Assembly: GCA_052148155.1 (NCBI GenBank)
Contig: JBKQIY010000094.1
Location: 1-15,257 of the forward strand
DNA length: 15,257 nucleotides
Direction: 5' to 3'
DNA from: JBBQER01 sp052148155
GTDB taxonomy: Bacteria > Actinomycetota > Acidimicrobiia > IMCC26256 > PALSA-610
Shown: one piece after another, positions 15,015-15,257 of the stretch
Position numbering within the stretch: position 1 is the first letter of the stretch
Layout of the letters: the number at the start of each line of letters is the position of its first letter
Notes under the pieces: model-generated
Database searches by the model: none
The model's input: the letters and a program-made list of their open reading frames with translations, nothing else
Told to the model about the DNA's origin: nothing
Translations under genes and position numbers: made by a program

Positions 15015-15257
15015 ATGGCGAAGATTGGCCTGGACACGCTCACGCTGGAGCAACGACCCCAAAGCTATACCACAATAATCGCGATGGCACTTTCTCCGAC
15101 GTGACGCACAAGGCCGGGTTGGACGTGCCCATGTTCGGCCTCGGAGTGGCGGTCGGCGACTACGACAACGACGGTTTTGACGATCTTTTCATCACGGCGC
15201 TGGGGCAAAGCCATCTCTTCCACAACAACGGCAACGGAACGTTCACTGACGTCACCA
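15002..15257 (+). CDS. FG-GAP/ASPIC (UnbV, CRTAC1-like) protein, 5'-truncated fragment
   Basis: The frame reads ILLVNGEDWPGH, then PKLYHNNRDGTFSDVT, GLGVAVGDYDNDGFDDLF and LFHNNGNGTFTDVT to the right edge. These are the VCBS/FG-GAP repeats of ASPIC/UnbV-type proteins, which form extracellular beta-propellers; the DYDNDGFDD loop is the calcium-binding motif. In relatives I remember, ILLVNG is preceded by another D-x-D-x-D-G repeat, a long N-terminal part and a signal peptide, none of which is here. Homology begins at about 15002 and the upstream bases belong to the previous gene. The coding fragment has no proper start, although a GTG at 15011 could serve. It may be a relic of recombination or an assembly join. 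Confidence 0.8.
   Translation, partial: MLLVNGEDWPGHAHAGATTPKLYHNNRDGTFSDVTHKAGLDVPMFGLGVAVGDYDNDGFDDLFITALGQSHLFHNNGNGTFTDVT

Noticed and set aside
14990..15257. Programmed frameshift joining the HYR/Fn3 and FG-GAP frames
   Set aside because: There is no slippery heptamer, and the two parts belong to unrelated families that are each truncated at the join, so a chimeric junction explains it better.
1..15257. CRISPR array, insertion sequence or prophage
   Set aside because: No regularly spaced repeats, transposase or integrase motifs, terminal inverted repeats or phage structural genes were seen on either strand.

Overview
The window is GC-rich DNA (codons mostly ending in G or C, several GTG starts) that reads like an actinobacterium, possibly of the Acidimicrobiia type. 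This rests on family flavour rather than a marker gene: a class I haloalkane dehalogenase close to the mycobacterial DhmA/Rv2296 type, an MscL with the C-terminal zinc ribbon usual in actinobacteria, a large actinobacterial-style FtsX permease, and secreted HYR/Fn3 proteins. There is no rRNA, tRNA, CRISPR array, integrase or transposase. The gene content is accessory and mostly cell-envelope.

Layout, left to right: the 3' end of a secreted Ig-like repeat protein (2-103, +); a Rid-family protein (141-548, -) and a STAS/SpoIIAA-like protein (678-1112, -); a haloalkane dehalogenase (1329-2237, +), a small lipoprotein (2547-3116, +) and a Tat-exported phospholipase C-type phosphoesterase (3544-5067, +); a four-helix membrane protein (5786-6205, +) converging on a DUF347 membrane protein with histidine-rich ends (6333-7481, -); a secreted, C-terminally membrane-anchored protein (8382-9344, -); a half-length FtsX-type permease fused in frame to a degenerate HNH-like zinc domain (9849-11915, -), preceded by a 14-codon leader ORF; MscL (12747-13166, +); a secreted HYR/Fn3 protein (13785-15014, +); and, starting abruptly at about 15002, an FG-GAP/ASPIC (UnbV) protein that runs off the right edge.

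The genes do not form one pathway or a clear operon. Most are separated by 200-900 bp and strands alternate. Only about two thirds of the window is convincingly coding, low for such an organism. Several gaps hold short stretches that look coding but change frame, so some gaps may be decayed genes or contain indel errors.

The items most worth a second look are the permease/HNH-like fusion with its upstream leader ORF, and the junction near 15000, where two unrelated protein families are both cut at the same point. The latter is either a recombination scar or an assembly chimera.
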